From Streptomyces sp. APSN-46.1 (GTDB lineage: Bacteria > Actinomycetota > Actinomycetes > Streptomycetales > Streptomycetaceae), in contig NZ_JALGRF010000009.1 of the NCBI RefSeq assembly GCF_022815725.1, positions 1 through 64,000 of the forward strand: 64,000 nucleotides of DNA, read 5' to 3'. The notes below the pieces were generated by a model that made no database searches, was not told where the DNA came from, and was given only the letters and a program-made list of their open reading frames with translations. A program made the position numbers and the translations under genes. This document shows positions 38,285-46,699 of this stretch, piece after piece. The number at the start of each line of letters is the position of its first letter. Within the stretch, counting starts at the first letter, position 1.

Positions 38285-39432
38285 CAAGCGCTCCACACCT
38301 GCTGACCGAGGACCGCCCGGAGTACGAGCGGATCCTCGACGAGGCATTGCGTACAGCCCCCGACCGCCCGGAACTGGCTGCCATGGGCGAACGGCTCACG
38401 GCCGAGCAACTGCGCACCATGGCACTCGGCGCCAGTGCACTCCTCACGGCGGCCGCAGCGGCCGAGTACGACCACTATGTGAAGGTCCGCGAAGAACGCC
38501 GTTATTCGGCGTTGTACCCGCACAAGTCCTCGGACACGGTGTACTCGTCCCGGCGTTCGGCGGCCGCCCCCGCCCCGTCGGCCCCCACCCCTTCCCGCTC
38601 CGGCACCCGCCCGGCGGCCACCAACCACCGCGCATGGGCAGGTCTGGGCCGGCGGTTCGGCGTGGCCGTCCTGGGTGCCGGACAACCAGGCGGCCGCCGG
38701 ATCAGCGACGGAGTCGCTGCGCCACGGTGGGCCAGGATGTCCTACAGCCGCCGTCTGCTGGCAGCGCTGCTGGGCCTGCGCGTACGCCCAGCGGTACCGT
38801 CGGCGGCGGGGGGGCGGTCACCGCGTACGCCCGAGCCGCCGCCGGCGGCCGCCCGCACGCGCCCGACCAGCAGCGAAACACCGGCTCTGGAAACGACCGA
38901 GGCGGCCGGAGCCGGGTTGTTCACCGTCGTCGCCGTCCTCGCCCCCGTCCTCTCAGGAACCGCCGCCGCGTTGTTCTTCCTCATCGGCCTCGTCCTCGAG
39001 ATGTTCAGCGCCGAGTCGGGGTCCGGCCGGACCATGTTCGCCGCTGGATGGCTGTTCGTAGCCGTGGCCGTGGGCGCGATCGCCGTCTGTGTGGTCGGCC
39101 TGCTGGTTACTGCTCTGCGCAGCAGCCGCGACCAACCCGCGCCGGAGGCCGCGCGCGACCACGAACCGAGCGAGGAGCAGGTGGCCCGGGCCAGAGAAGC
39201 CTGGCGGAATGCCCTGCTGGAAAGGGGCATCATGCCCTTCCTGAGGGATGCCCTCGCTGACCCGGCCCCTCCGCGCTCGGACGCCTCTTCCCGCGCCCCC
39301 GGCCGCATACCGGACCTCGGCTACACCCGTCCGGACTTCACTTCCCCCAGCTCCAGCCCCAATCCCGCTCCGGGCCCCCGCCCGAGCTACACCAGCCCCG
39401 ACTTCGCGGGCCCAGAACGCAAGCCGGAGTGA
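38281..39432 (+). CDS. Membrane protein, partner of the preceding gene
   Basis: A 383-residue protein. The N-terminal 80 residues are helical and soluble (LLTEDRPEYERILDEALR, LTAEQLRTMALGASALLTAA), a Pro/Arg-rich linker follows, then two membrane segments (LFTVVAVLAPVLSGTAAALFFLIGLVLEM; LFVAVAVGAIAVCVVGLLVTAL), then a cytoplasmic tail with repeated YTxPDF motifs (YTRPDF, YTSPDF). Those tail motifs and the overlap with the upstream gene suggest a paired function. No family known to me. Confidence 0.7.
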   Translation: MTSAPHLLTEDRPEYERILDEALRTAPDRPELAAMGERLTAEQLRTMALGASALLTAAAAAEYDHYVKVREERRYSALYPHKSSDTVYSSRRSAAAPAPSAPTPSRSGTRPAATNHRAWAGLGRRFGVAVLGAGQPGGRRISDGVAAPRWARMSYSRRLLAALLGLRVRPAVPSAAGGRSPRTPEPPPAAARTRPTSSETPALETTEAAGAGLFTVVAVLAPVLSGTAAALFFLIGLVLEMFSAESGSGRTMFAAGWLFVAVAVGAIAVCVVGLLVTALRSSRDQPAPEAARDHEPSEEQVARAREAWRNALLERGIMPFLRDALADPAPPRSDASSRAPGRIPDLGYTRPDFTSPSSSPNPAPGPRPSYTSPDFAGPERKPE

Positions 39433-39504
39433 GGCGCCGACAGCACGGTCAGCGGATCGGGGGGAGGGTCGGCTCTGTAGGTGAGTTTCAGGTTCTGGCA
39501 CACA

Positions 39505-39795
39505 TTCCGGATGGTTGGTGATCTTCAGGTGGAACCACGGTGCGTGCGAACAGCCGCTGGTCGCGTGACGCGCGGTTGAGCCGGGCTGTTGGCCGGGGGC
39601 AGCCGAGAGCACGTCCATCAGCTGAAGCTCCCGCGCCGCGCTCGGTGCCTATTGGGCGCCGCGGGTCGGTCAGCCCGTAAGCGCCTCTTGTGTAGCGCCG
39701 GACCGGCACCCTGGATTGCCAGGCTGCGGCAGGCGAACCGGGCCTCCTTGGAACGCAACCGCGCCGGCGACTGAGATCACCAACAGCATCCGGAG
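39505..39795. mobile_element. Degenerate terminal-repeat element A
   Basis: The left end TTCCGGATGGTTGGTGATC (39505-39523) is an imperfect inverse of GATCACCAACAGCATCCGGA (39775-39794). The inside left 100 bp (39524-39625) is found, inverted, in element B at 41.6-41.7 kb. No intact transposase gene fits in it. It reads as an internally deleted or decayed insertion element. The surrounding 39433-39987 holds nothing else I can support. Confidence 0.6.
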
Positions 39796-39987
39796 CCACA
39801 CGCGAGGGCGGCATCGCCGGACGAGCCCGACATCGAGCACGTCCCGGACGGAAGCGGGCATCGTACGGGGCGTGGATCACCAGCCAACACGTCGGCCGCG
39901 ACCGCCTCGACCACGCCCAACTCGTTGCCCTCGCCCACCTCCCAGTGCAACGGGCGCAGTAGCGGACTGGCCTGCGATGATGACGGC

Positions 39988-40515
39988 GTGCCAGAGCCAG
40001 GGACCACTGCCGTCGTCATTGTCTTGCCCGATGCCGCCCCGCTCCTCGAGGCGGCGTGGCGTATCGACCCGGCTCTGGTGCGTCGTGGGGTGCCGGCGCA
40101 CGTCTCGCTCCTCTACCCGTTCGTGCCGGAATCGGCGCTGACAGATCAGGACGAGAAGGGCGTGCGTTCCCTGGCTGCGAGTTTTCCGGCAGCTGATCTG
40201 CTCTTGGAGGAGGTCGTTACGGCGTCCGGCTTCGTCGCCGTCACCGTTCCGGGACTCCAAACGATCGTCGATGCGTTCCGCGCCCAGTGGCCCGGGTTGC
40301 GCCCGTACAAGGGCCGCTTCGGGGCGCGGCCCGCCGCCCATGTCACGGTCGCCATGGGCGCGGACAACCCGACAGCTGCCGCCCATGTCCGCGCTGCGAT
40401 CGGCAGCCTGCTGCCGCTGCGCACCCGTGCGGCGGCGGTCCAGCTGGTGGTGCTGACGGAGGAAGGCTGGCAGCCGCGGTTCACCGTGCCGCTCGGCGTC
40501 CCCGACGGGCCGTAA
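39988..40515 (+). CDS. 2'-5' RNA ligase / LigT-fold protein
   Basis: A 175-residue protein with the two HxT/S motifs of the 2H phosphoesterase superfamily: HVSLLYPF near residue 32 and HVTVAMG near residue 118. Fold and spacing agree with LigT-like enzymes acting on RNA 2',3'-cyclic ends. GTG at 39988 is the probable start. Substrate in vivo is unknown; in S. lineages these proteins are of undefined role. Confidence 0.75.
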   Translation: MPEPGTTAVVIVLPDAAPLLEAAWRIDPALVRRGVPAHVSLLYPFVPESALTDQDEKGVRSLAASFPAADLLLEEVVTASGFVAVTVPGLQTIVDAFRAQWPGLRPYKGRFGARPAAHVTVAMGADNPTAAAHVRAAIGSLLPLRTRAAAVQLVVLTEEGWQPRFTVPLGVPDGP

Positions 40516-40640
40516 ACACCGCCCGCCAGTCCCTCGACCCTGGCCGCGAGCACAGCCCGAGGCCGGCACCCCATCCTCGGCCGCATCCCGAGGACCAGTC
40601 GACCTGCGCACACGACCAAACAACCTGCACAGCCACACCT

Positions 40641-40856
40641 CTGCGCGTAGTCGTCTACCCGCCCGACGCCGAGGGCGGACGCCGCGTCCGCTGCCACGGC
40701 AAGATCCTCGGCCGCGCCCTGGGCCCCCGCGACCTCCTGGAGTTCCTGCGGCGGGCAGAACTGGACCCGGAAAACGTCCGCCTGGACGACCCGCTGCTCA
40801 TCGAGTGGCGCGGCGGCGGGCCAGCCGTCTGGAGCCCCGATCCCTCCGAGGAGTGA
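40641..40856 (+). CDS. Small conserved-type protein of unknown function
   Basis: A frame of about 72 codons: LRVVVYPPDAEGGRRVRCHGKILGRALG, then DLLEFLRRAELDPENVRLDDPLLIEWRGGGPAVW. It is a compact, protein-like sequence with strand-helix pattern, and is followed by a terminator. No ATG or GTG stands at the beginning; a CTG at 40641 or a lost start must be assumed, so it may be truncated. Confidence 0.45.
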   Translation: MRVVVYPPDAEGGRRVRCHGKILGRALGPRDLLEFLRRAELDPENVRLDDPLLIEWRGGGPAVWSPDPSEE

Positions 40857-40860
40857 ACAC

Positions 40861-40905
40861 AGCAGTGCGGGCCGCCACCCGGCGAGGGCGGCGGCCCGCA
40901 CTGCT
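40861..40905. terminator. Perfect 16-bp stem terminator
   Basis: AGCAGTGCGGGCCGCC at 40861-40876 and its complement at 40890-40905, directly behind the small gene. Confidence 0.9.
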
Positions 40906-41000
40906 GCGCTACTGCTGTTAGCGGGGCATCGCAGGCCCGTTCGCCTTCTCCGGCTACTGCGCCCCGCCGTCGGCCGTCTTTGGCTGAGGGTGATCCCCGA

Positions 41001-41441
41001 TCAGCGGCGGCCGGTGGCCAGGATGACGAGGAACTGGCCGCCGCCCGCCTCGATGTCGGCGGTCACCGGCAGCCCCGGTAGCAGTCGGGAGAACCGGTCC
41101 ACCAGCCAATCCGCCGCCTCTTGGGCGTCCTTCCTGGTCGGACAACGGCCCACCATCTCGCGGCCCCCCTTGCGCTCCAGCCTGTCGGCAACGGCGATCA
41201 GCGGCGCGGGTTCGACTACGTACAGGCGATCCGGCCAGGCGATGACCACCTTGACCGCACCCTTGCGGCTATTGCACCCGCGGTGCGCGAGCCGCTCGGC
41301 GACCTTGGCCTTCCGGTCGGCGGTCCGGCTGTCGACACTGGGCCCCCGCGGGTCGTTCACCGACTCGTCGGGGTCGACCGGTTCGTCACACACCCAGCAC
41401 CGCCAGCCGTCGCGCTCGGCCACATCATCAAGAAGACTCAT
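41001..41441 (-). CDS. HNH-type zinc-finger protein
   Basis: A 146-residue protein. N-terminal WRCWVCDEPVD and then LAHRGCNSRKG give the CxxC...H-x2-C-N pattern of HNH endonuclease-like domains (CWVC, then AHRGCNSRKG). The C-terminal half has a strand-helix pattern of no known family. Only part of the HNH active site is obvious, so nuclease activity is uncertain. Convergent with the small gene's terminator region. Confidence 0.62.
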   Translation of the reverse strand: MSLLDDVAERDGWRCWVCDEPVDPDESVNDPRGPSVDSRTADRKAKVAERLAHRGCNSRKGAVKVVIAWPDRLYVVEPAPLIAVADRLERKGGREMVGRCPTRKDAQEAADWLVDRFSRLLPGLPVTADIEAGGGQFLVILATGRR

Positions 41442-41563
41442 CCAAGCAAACTAGCCTGCCCGGCCGCCACCCGCGCACCAGGGCCCCGGCAACGTCTCAA
41501 CACCGGCCAACAGCGCTGCGACACCAGGCTGGCTCTATAGACGCCAAGTGGTTCTGGCACACA

Positions 41564-41761
41564 TTCCGGATGTCGTTGGTGATCTTGTCGCGGCCTGTTG
41601 GCACGGAGGTGTTGCACCCCCTGGGACTGCCGGATTTGCAGCTGATGGACGTGCTCTCGGCTGCCCCCCGGCCAACAGCCCGGCTCAACCGCGCGTCACG
41701 CGACCAGCGGCTATTCGCACGCACCGTGGTTCCACCTGAAGATCACCAACAGCATCCGGAA
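41564..41761. mobile_element. Degenerate terminal-repeat element B, 198 bp
   Basis: TTCCGGATGTCGTTGGTGATC at the left and GATCACCAACAGCATCCGGAA at the right are inverted. The inside (41640-41742) is an inverted copy of part of element A, so both come from one parent element. Flanking 20 bp (GGTTCTGGCACACATTCCGG, 41550-41569) are identical to those at 39491-39510. Non-coding by length. No other gene is seen in 41442-41806. Confidence 0.65.
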
Positions 41762-41806
41762 ACGCGGTCAGAATCCTGTAGTTGGCCAGTCTGGACAGAT
41801 AGATGC

Positions 41807-42241
41807 TCAGCGAAGCGCCGGGGTCAGGCGCTGGACCCCAGGCAGGCGTGCGAGCTGCTGGTCGTACAGCTCCTGGAACGCTGCCAGGTCGGTGGTGGCG
41901 ACCCGCAGGAGGTAGTCGGGCTCGCCGAACAGGCGCTGCGCCTGAAGCACGTGCGGGACGGCGGCCACGGCCTCTTCGAAGACGGTGACGGTGTCGGGGT
42001 TCTCCCAGCGCAGGGTGGCGAAGACGAGCGCCTCGAAGTTCAGGCCGACGGCGGCCGGGTCGACGACGGCGCGGTAGCCGCGGATCGCGCCCTCGCGTTC
42101 AAGGTCGCGCAGCCGCCGGTGACAGGGCGAGACGCTGAGCTTCACGCGAGCGGCCAGCTCGGTGATGGTCAGGCCGTCGAGCTGTAGCTCGGTAAGAATC
42201 TTCCGGTCCAGGGCATCCACGGGGAAGATTCTCCCTCGCAT
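41807..42241 (-). CDS. Lrp/AsnC-family transcriptional regulator
   Basis: A 144-residue regulator with an N-terminal helix-turn-helix (LDRKILTELQLDGLTITELAARVKLSVSPCHRRLRDLEREGAI) and a C-terminal RAM ligand-binding domain (FATLRWENPDTVTVFEEAVAAVPHVLQAQRLFGEPDYLLRVATTDL). A GTG at 42220 is an alternative start. It is divergent from a LysE-type exporter gene, a pairing typical of amino-acid-responsive control. A 16-bp palindrome lies between them. Confidence 0.93.
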   Translation of the reverse strand: MRGRIFPVDALDRKILTELQLDGLTITELAARVKLSVSPCHRRLRDLEREGAIRGYRAVVDPAAVGLNFEALVFATLRWENPDTVTVFEEAVAAVPHVLQAQRLFGEPDYLLRVATTDLAAFQELYDQQLARLPGVQRLTPALR

Positions 42242-42258
42242 CGCGCGATCATGGGGTA

Positions 42259-42274
42259 AAGACGCAAGCGTCTT
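42259..42274. promoter_or_regulatory. Lrp-type operator in the Lrp/LysE gap
   Basis: AAGACGC-AA-GCGTCTT, perfect 7-bp arms, is centred between the divergent starts. Probable binding site of the adjacent Lrp protein. Confidence 0.7.
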
Positions 42275-42331
42275 CGGGCAAATCCGGCCTAGCCTTCCCT
42301 CCAGGGCAAGAAATGTGAGAGGGAACGATCG

Positions 42332-42951
42332 ATGGATACGACGGCGCTGGCGGCCTTCCTGGCGGTGGGCCTGCTCCTGGTGTTCACCCCCCGGCGCGGA
42401 CTGGGCCTTCGTGATCTCCGCCGGACTTCGGGAACGCTCGGTCGTCCCGGCCGTAACGGGCTTGATCGCCGGACACGCGGCCTACGCCCTGGTGGCCGTC
42501 GCGGGCCTGGCAGTGATCGTGGCGAGCTCCCCGGCGGCGCTCACCGCTCTGACCGTGGCGGGCGCCGGCTACCTGCTGTGGCTGGGCTGGGGCGTTCTGA
42601 GGCAGCCGGCCGTACCGGCGGCCGCTGGGGAGAGCTCGGACGCCTCCCGCGTGCAGGTCATGCTCAAGGGGGCTGGGATCAGCGGCCTGAACCCGAAGGC
42701 GCTACTGCTGTACTTCGCGCTGTTCCCGCAGTTCATAGACTCCGCCGACGGCTGGCCGGTCGCCGCGCAGGCCGGGCTGCTCAGCATGCTGCACCTGACC
42801 GCGTGCTCCGTGGTCTACCTCGCCGTCGGCGTTCTTGGCCCGCACGGTCCTGAAATCCCGGCCCTCGGCCGCCCGTGTCGTCACGCGCATCAGCGGTGCC
42901 ATGATGCTCGCCATCGGCGCCTTCCTGTTGGTGGAACGCCTGGCTGGGTGA
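42332..42951 (+). pseudogene. LysE-family amino-acid exporter with two +1 frameshifts
   Basis: The gene begins MDTTALAAFLAVGLLLVFTP, but after an extra C in a run of six C (about 42386-42392) the reading moves on to ADWAFVISAGLRERSVVPAVTGLI in the next frame. An extra T in GTTCTTGGCC (about 42836) then requires a second shift to ARTVLKSRPSAARVVTRISGAMMLAIGAFLLVERLAG and the stop. Without the two extra bases the product is a normal ~206-residue LysE protein with six membrane segments. Either the gene is inactive or these are sequencing errors in homopolymers. Confidence 0.85.
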
Positions 42952-43231
42952 GGAACCCGTCGCGCTCCACCCGGCACTGGTCCGCAGGAGAGCATGTACG
43001 GGGAAGACCCCGTCGCTCTGGCATAGTCGTCACGGAAGCACGGTCAGAGTCCTGAACCCGACCCGAACCGGTCATGAGGCCGCCGTGTGGTGTGCCGAGG
43101 CGATCGCGGTCAGTTGCGGTTAGGCCTGGAGCAGCCTCCAGCGGTTCCCGCTTCTCACCAACGTCTCCAGCCCTGTCGTGTTGGAAGCGCTGCCAACACC
43201 CACTGACATTCGCCAGCCAGCCACCCGTTGA
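42952..43231. other. Gap between LysE and the integrase
   Basis: About 280 bp with no gene and no tRNA. A CACGGTCAGAGTCCTGAA stretch near 43040 resembles the outer flank of element B (CGCGGTCAGAATCCTG at 41764), suggesting another element remnant. The integrase would be expected to have its attachment site near here, but I cannot identify a core. Confidence 0.4.
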
Positions 43232-44479
43232 TCACGCCGTGATCAGGCCCTCAGGCACGTACTCGGGCACCGTTCCGAGCAGCGCGTCGATCGCCGCACG
43301 TCCCTTGCCGCCAGCCTCCGGCATGAAGTGGGCGTAGTGGTCGAGGGTGATGGTCGGACTTGAGTGACCGAGCCACCGCGCGAGCGTCACGATGGACTCG
43401 CCCGCTTCGAGGAGGACCGAGGCGTAAGTGTGCCGGAGCACGTGGAAGCCGTCCTTGCGGGAGGCCTTCCACCGGGTGCCCCTCTCCCGTACGGGAATGA
43501 CTCCGGCCGCTGCGAAGGCCGGCTTCCAGGCCTCATCGTTGAAGATGTTGGCGCGGATGGCGTTCCCGTAGGTCGTCGTCAAGATGAGCGGGAAGCTCTG
43601 CTTCTCCCGGTCGGGTTCCGGTCCGCCCCAGGGGAGCTCGACGTCGACGGCCGGATGGTCGAGGAAGTACGCGGCCAGTTCCGTGGCGACCGACCGGGGC
43701 ATGTCGACGATGCGCGTCTTGCCCCCCTTGGGCAGGGCGAAGTAGAGGCGCCTGGAGAGGAGTTGCACCTGCCTGCGCACCCGGATGACGCCGCGTTCGA
43801 AGTCGATGTCCTTCGGCGAGAGCCCGAACACCTCGCCCTGGCGCAGCCCACACCCCAGCGCGACGACGACCGCGATCCGATAGCGAGGGTTGATCACGTC
43901 CCGCACCCTCTGCGCCGTTGCCAGTGGCCACACGTCACGATCCTCGTCAGGCGCCTTCGGCCAGCGCACCGTCTTGGCCCGCATCGGATTGCGCACTAGG
44001 CGCTTGTCGTCGATCGCGGTCTCGAATATGTTCGACAGCGAGGTCAGGATCTGCCGGGCGTACCGCGGAGAGCACTCGCCTTCGAGCGTGGCGATGTAGC
44101 CGCGCAGGACGGTCGCCGACACGTCGCGCAGCGCCACCGCACCGAGGTACGGAAGGATGTGGAGTCGTACCCGCTCGTCAATCCGCTTGATCGTGCCGGG
44201 TGCGCCGCGAACGCCGGCGCGCCAGTGGCGCGTGACGAAGTCAGCCAAGGTGATGGAGCCGTCGCGCGGGTCGACGAACTCGCCTCGTTCGCTGTCGGTG
44301 CCGGACCGCCGGAGCCACCCCTTGGCGTCCTCCAGCGCGTCGAACGACATGTCTCGGACGCCCGGGATTCCAGCGACACGATATCGGGACCCCTTGCCGT
44401 AACGGGTCGTGCGCTCACGCTTCCCGGTGACGGGATCCTTCTTCTTCTTGATCCAACGGTCTTCGATATAGCCAGCCAA
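43232..44479 (-). CDS. Tyrosine recombinase (phage/ICE-type integrase)
   Basis: A 415-residue integrase. N-terminal arm-type Lys/Arg-rich region (MAGYIEDRWIKKKKD), SAM-like domain (ITLADFVTRHWRAG), and the catalytic domain: first Arg in VALGCGLRQGEVFGLSP, HVLRHTYASVLLEAGE (H-x-x-R) and the nucleophile Tyr in LGHSSPTITLDHYAHFMP. It shows no frameshift. With the excisionase-like gene just upstream it forms the usual int-xis pair of actinomycete integrative elements. It is likely functional. Confidence 0.93.
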   Translation of the reverse strand: MAGYIEDRWIKKKKDPVTGKRERTTRYGKGSRYRVAGIPGVRDMSFDALEDAKGWLRRSGTDSERGEFVDPRDGSITLADFVTRHWRAGVRGAPGTIKRIDERVRLHILPYLGAVALRDVSATVLRGYIATLEGECSPRYARQILTSLSNIFETAIDDKRLVRNPMRAKTVRWPKAPDEDRDVWPLATAQRVRDVINPRYRIAVVVALGCGLRQGEVFGLSPKDIDFERGVIRVRRQVQLLSRRLYFALPKGGKTRIVDMPRSVATELAAYFLDHPAVDVELPWGGPEPDREKQSFPLILTTTYGNAIRANIFNDEAWKPAFAAAGVIPVRERGTRWKASRKDGFHVLRHTYASVLLEAGESIVTLARWLGHSSPTITLDHYAHFMPEAGGKGRAAIDALLGTVPEYVPEGLITA

Positions 44480-44532
44480 AGAATTCCTCTGGGTAGGGGT
44501 TAGACGTAGGGCGGTAAGGCCGGTCAGATCGG

Positions 44533-44812
44533 TCAGGCGGTGGCCGGATACCCGGCACGGCGCTGCGGGGCGGCATTCACCGGGCTCAGGGAGGTATTGC
44601 TACGGGAGTCCGCCTGCTCCTGTTCCCGGATCCACGCGTCAAGTGCCTCGATCCGGTACATCACCCGCCCGCGTCGCCCCATCCGAAAACTCGGCGGACC
44701 TTGGCGACGGTGCCGCCAACACGTAAAGGGTGTCGGGCGACAGCCCCAGGTATTCGGCAGCTTCGCGTACGTTCAGGAAACCCCTCCCGAGCGGCGACAC
44801 CCGGGGAGACAT
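44533..44812 (-). pseudogene. Excisionase-like HTH protein, frameshifted
   Basis: It begins MSPRVSPLGRGFLNVREAAEYLGLSPDTLYV, the typical helix-turn-helix of Xis/MerR-like excisionases. One extra T (GTGTTGGCGG, near 44720) breaks the frame. Removing it gives WRHRRQGPPSFRMGRRGRVMYRIEALDAWIREQEQ and a natural end at 44533. In the present sequence the excisionase is not read through, so the element may be locked in place. Confidence 0.75.
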
Positions 44813-45048
44813 ACGGACATTCGCCAGCAATTCACTGCCACAAGCAACACTTCGCACTTATCGAAAACTTTCGGGCTCTTCCGTCGACAATCTGAGGCGA
44901 CGGAAATCGGGCATGACGAGTCCGCTCCCCGCTTGCTGCCAGGCAGGTGGAGCTGACTATTTCTATGGTCTGGAGAATCCCCGGTTTGGCTGACCGGGGA
45001 TCGTCGGGTACAAGCCGGGGCGGCGTCACCGCACACCCACCCGGGCCC

Positions 45049-45231
45049 CTACGTCACGGGCTGGAGCAGGGCGAGTGGGGAGACTCCCAGGGCGGCCGCA
45101 ATGGCGACGAGGTCATCCACGTCGCAGCGCCGGCGAGTACGTTCGATGCGGGACAGCATGGTGTTGGTCATGGGGTGGCCGAGCTCGGTGACACGGGCAG
45201 CGAGCTCACGCGACCGGAGTTGCGTGGGTGA
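45049..45231 (-). pseudogene. Truncated XRE helix-turn-helix remnant
   Basis: An open frame ends at 45049 with SRELAARVTELGHPMTNTMLSRIERTRRRCDVDDLVAIAAALGVSPLALLQPVT, which is the C-terminal part of an XRE-type DNA-binding domain. The N-terminal part and start codon are lost, an in-frame stop standing at 45232. Probably a decayed regulator of the integrated element. The flanking gap 44813-45048 holds no gene I can see. Confidence 0.6.
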
Positions 45232-45351
45232 TCACAGTCAACTCCGCCGCCAGGGCCCCGGACAGGGCATTCCTGTAGGCGCGTTGTAGGCACGGACTAG
45301 GCAGATTCCCGCTAGGATTCCGGGCGCCCGATTCGACCAGCGGACGGCGGG

Positions 45352-46590
45352 ATGATGGCGAACGAGGCCCTGCGCAGGTTCAGAAACGAGCGCCGGTGGA
45401 CTCAGGCGCAGGCAGCGGAGCGGGTCTGTGCCCAAGTCCGAGCGACCACCGGCCGCGACCCTGAGCTCGAGCTCGATGCGAACTGGATCTCCCGGCTGGA
45501 GCGCGGAGCGATCACCTGGCCCTCCGGCGACTACCGGGCGGCTCTGTGCGCGGTGTTCCAAGTCGACAACGAGGCAGTGCTGGGTTTGCACCCGAAGGGG
45601 GCGACCCCGTACTCAGGAACACCATCCACAACCGAAACCTCCGCAGCGCCCGCAGACGATGCGGACAGCATGATCGCGGACGCGGAGCTCTCAGCCCGGC
45701 TCGCTCGACACGCTGCCGCTACCAACGTCAACGCCCTGGTGCTGGAGCAGCTCGACTCCGATTTAGGACGCCTCGCCGCGATGAGCACCCAGCCCACGAA
45801 CGAGCCCTCGGTCACCGACCGGCACCTCCTCTCCACTCAGGCGTACGGCACCGGCCGGCACCTGGCAGCCCGCCAGTCCCTCTACCAGTGGCAGACCCCG
45901 CGGCACGACTTACCCGGCCTCGTCGTGGAGGAGCTGGCCGGCGTACGCGGCGCGGTAGCTGACGTGGGCTGCGGAAACGGCAAGTTCGTGCAGCGGATAC
46001 GCACCCAGCGGCCGGACCTGACCGTTCTCCCCATGGACGTCTCCCCCGGCATCCTGGCAGGCATCGCCGGCGCCGTGGCCGCGGACGTCCAGCAGCTCCC
46101 CATCGCGAACGGGTCCTTGGGCGCCGCCTTGGCCATGCACATGCTGTACCACGTGGAGGACCAGGCACGCGCCGTCCGGGAGCTGGGCCGAGTCCTGGCC
46201 AAGGGCGGCATCGCCATCGCATCCACCAACAGCCGCACCGACAAACGCGAACTGGAAGACCTCTGGCGACGAGCCGCCGGCGACGTCCTCGGCATCCCCG
46301 AGGGCCCCGCACGCGTCCAGCTCTCCGCCCGCTTCACCCTGGAGGACGCCCCCGCAATCTTGGGTGCCGTCTTCGCTGACGTACGGACGATTCCCCTCCC
46401 AGGGGTGATCGAGGTGACCGACCCAGCGCCTGTGGTCGCCCACCTGGCCTCGTACGAAGCATGGGCCGACCAAATGGGCGTCCCTTTCAACGAGACGGTC
46501 GAGCGTGCCCGGGAAGGAGTGGAAGAGACCATCCACGCCGAGGGCGCATTCCGCGTCACCTGCCTCGGCGGCATCCTCGTCTGTCGATGA
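45352..46590 (+). CDS. XRE helix-turn-helix fused to a SAM-dependent methyltransferase
   Basis: A 412-residue protein. Residues 5-75 are an XRE domain (ALRRFRNERRWTQAQAAERVCAQV, then LELDANWISRLERGAITWPSGDYRAALCAVF). A 60-residue linker follows, then a class I methyltransferase: VADVGCGNGKFVQRIRTQRPDL (SAM motif I), LPMDVSPGILAG (acidic motif), ADVQQLPIANGSLGAALAMHMLYHVED (motif IV) and an end that reads as a normal fold. XRE proteins usually carry TPR or peptidase partners, so this combination is unusual. Its role (modifying a small molecule or a regulator) is unknown; it is convergent with the giant ATPase gene. Confidence 0.8.
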   Translation: MMANEALRRFRNERRWTQAQAAERVCAQVRATTGRDPELELDANWISRLERGAITWPSGDYRAALCAVFQVDNEAVLGLHPKGATPYSGTPSTTETSAAPADDADSMIADAELSARLARHAAATNVNALVLEQLDSDLGRLAAMSTQPTNEPSVTDRHLLSTQAYGTGRHLAARQSLYQWQTPRHDLPGLVVEELAGVRGAVADVGCGNGKFVQRIRTQRPDLTVLPMDVSPGILAGIAGAVAADVQQLPIANGSLGAALAMHMLYHVEDQARAVRELGRVLAKGGIAIASTNSRTDKRELEDLWRRAAGDVLGIPEGPARVQLSARFTLEDAPAILGAVFADVRTIPLPGVIEVTDPAPVVAHLASYEAWADQMGVPFNETVERAREGVEETIHAEGAFRVTCLGGILVCR

Positions 46591-46699
46591 GTAGCAAGTA
46601 GCGCCTAAGCAACCGCATCCGTGCCGAAGAGGACTCGAACCCGCTCGGTTCACCGCTGCGGCCCCGAGTCGGTGACCCGAGACCGTCGCGATTGCCGGA

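Noticed and set aside
46620..46642. tRNA 3'-end-like string (reverse strand GGGTTCGAGTCC) next to the methyltransferase gene, as a possible attachment site
   Set aside because: The T-stem does not pair (mismatches on both arms), and no anticodon or D-arm precedes it; it is not a tRNA and I see no second copy to support an att core.
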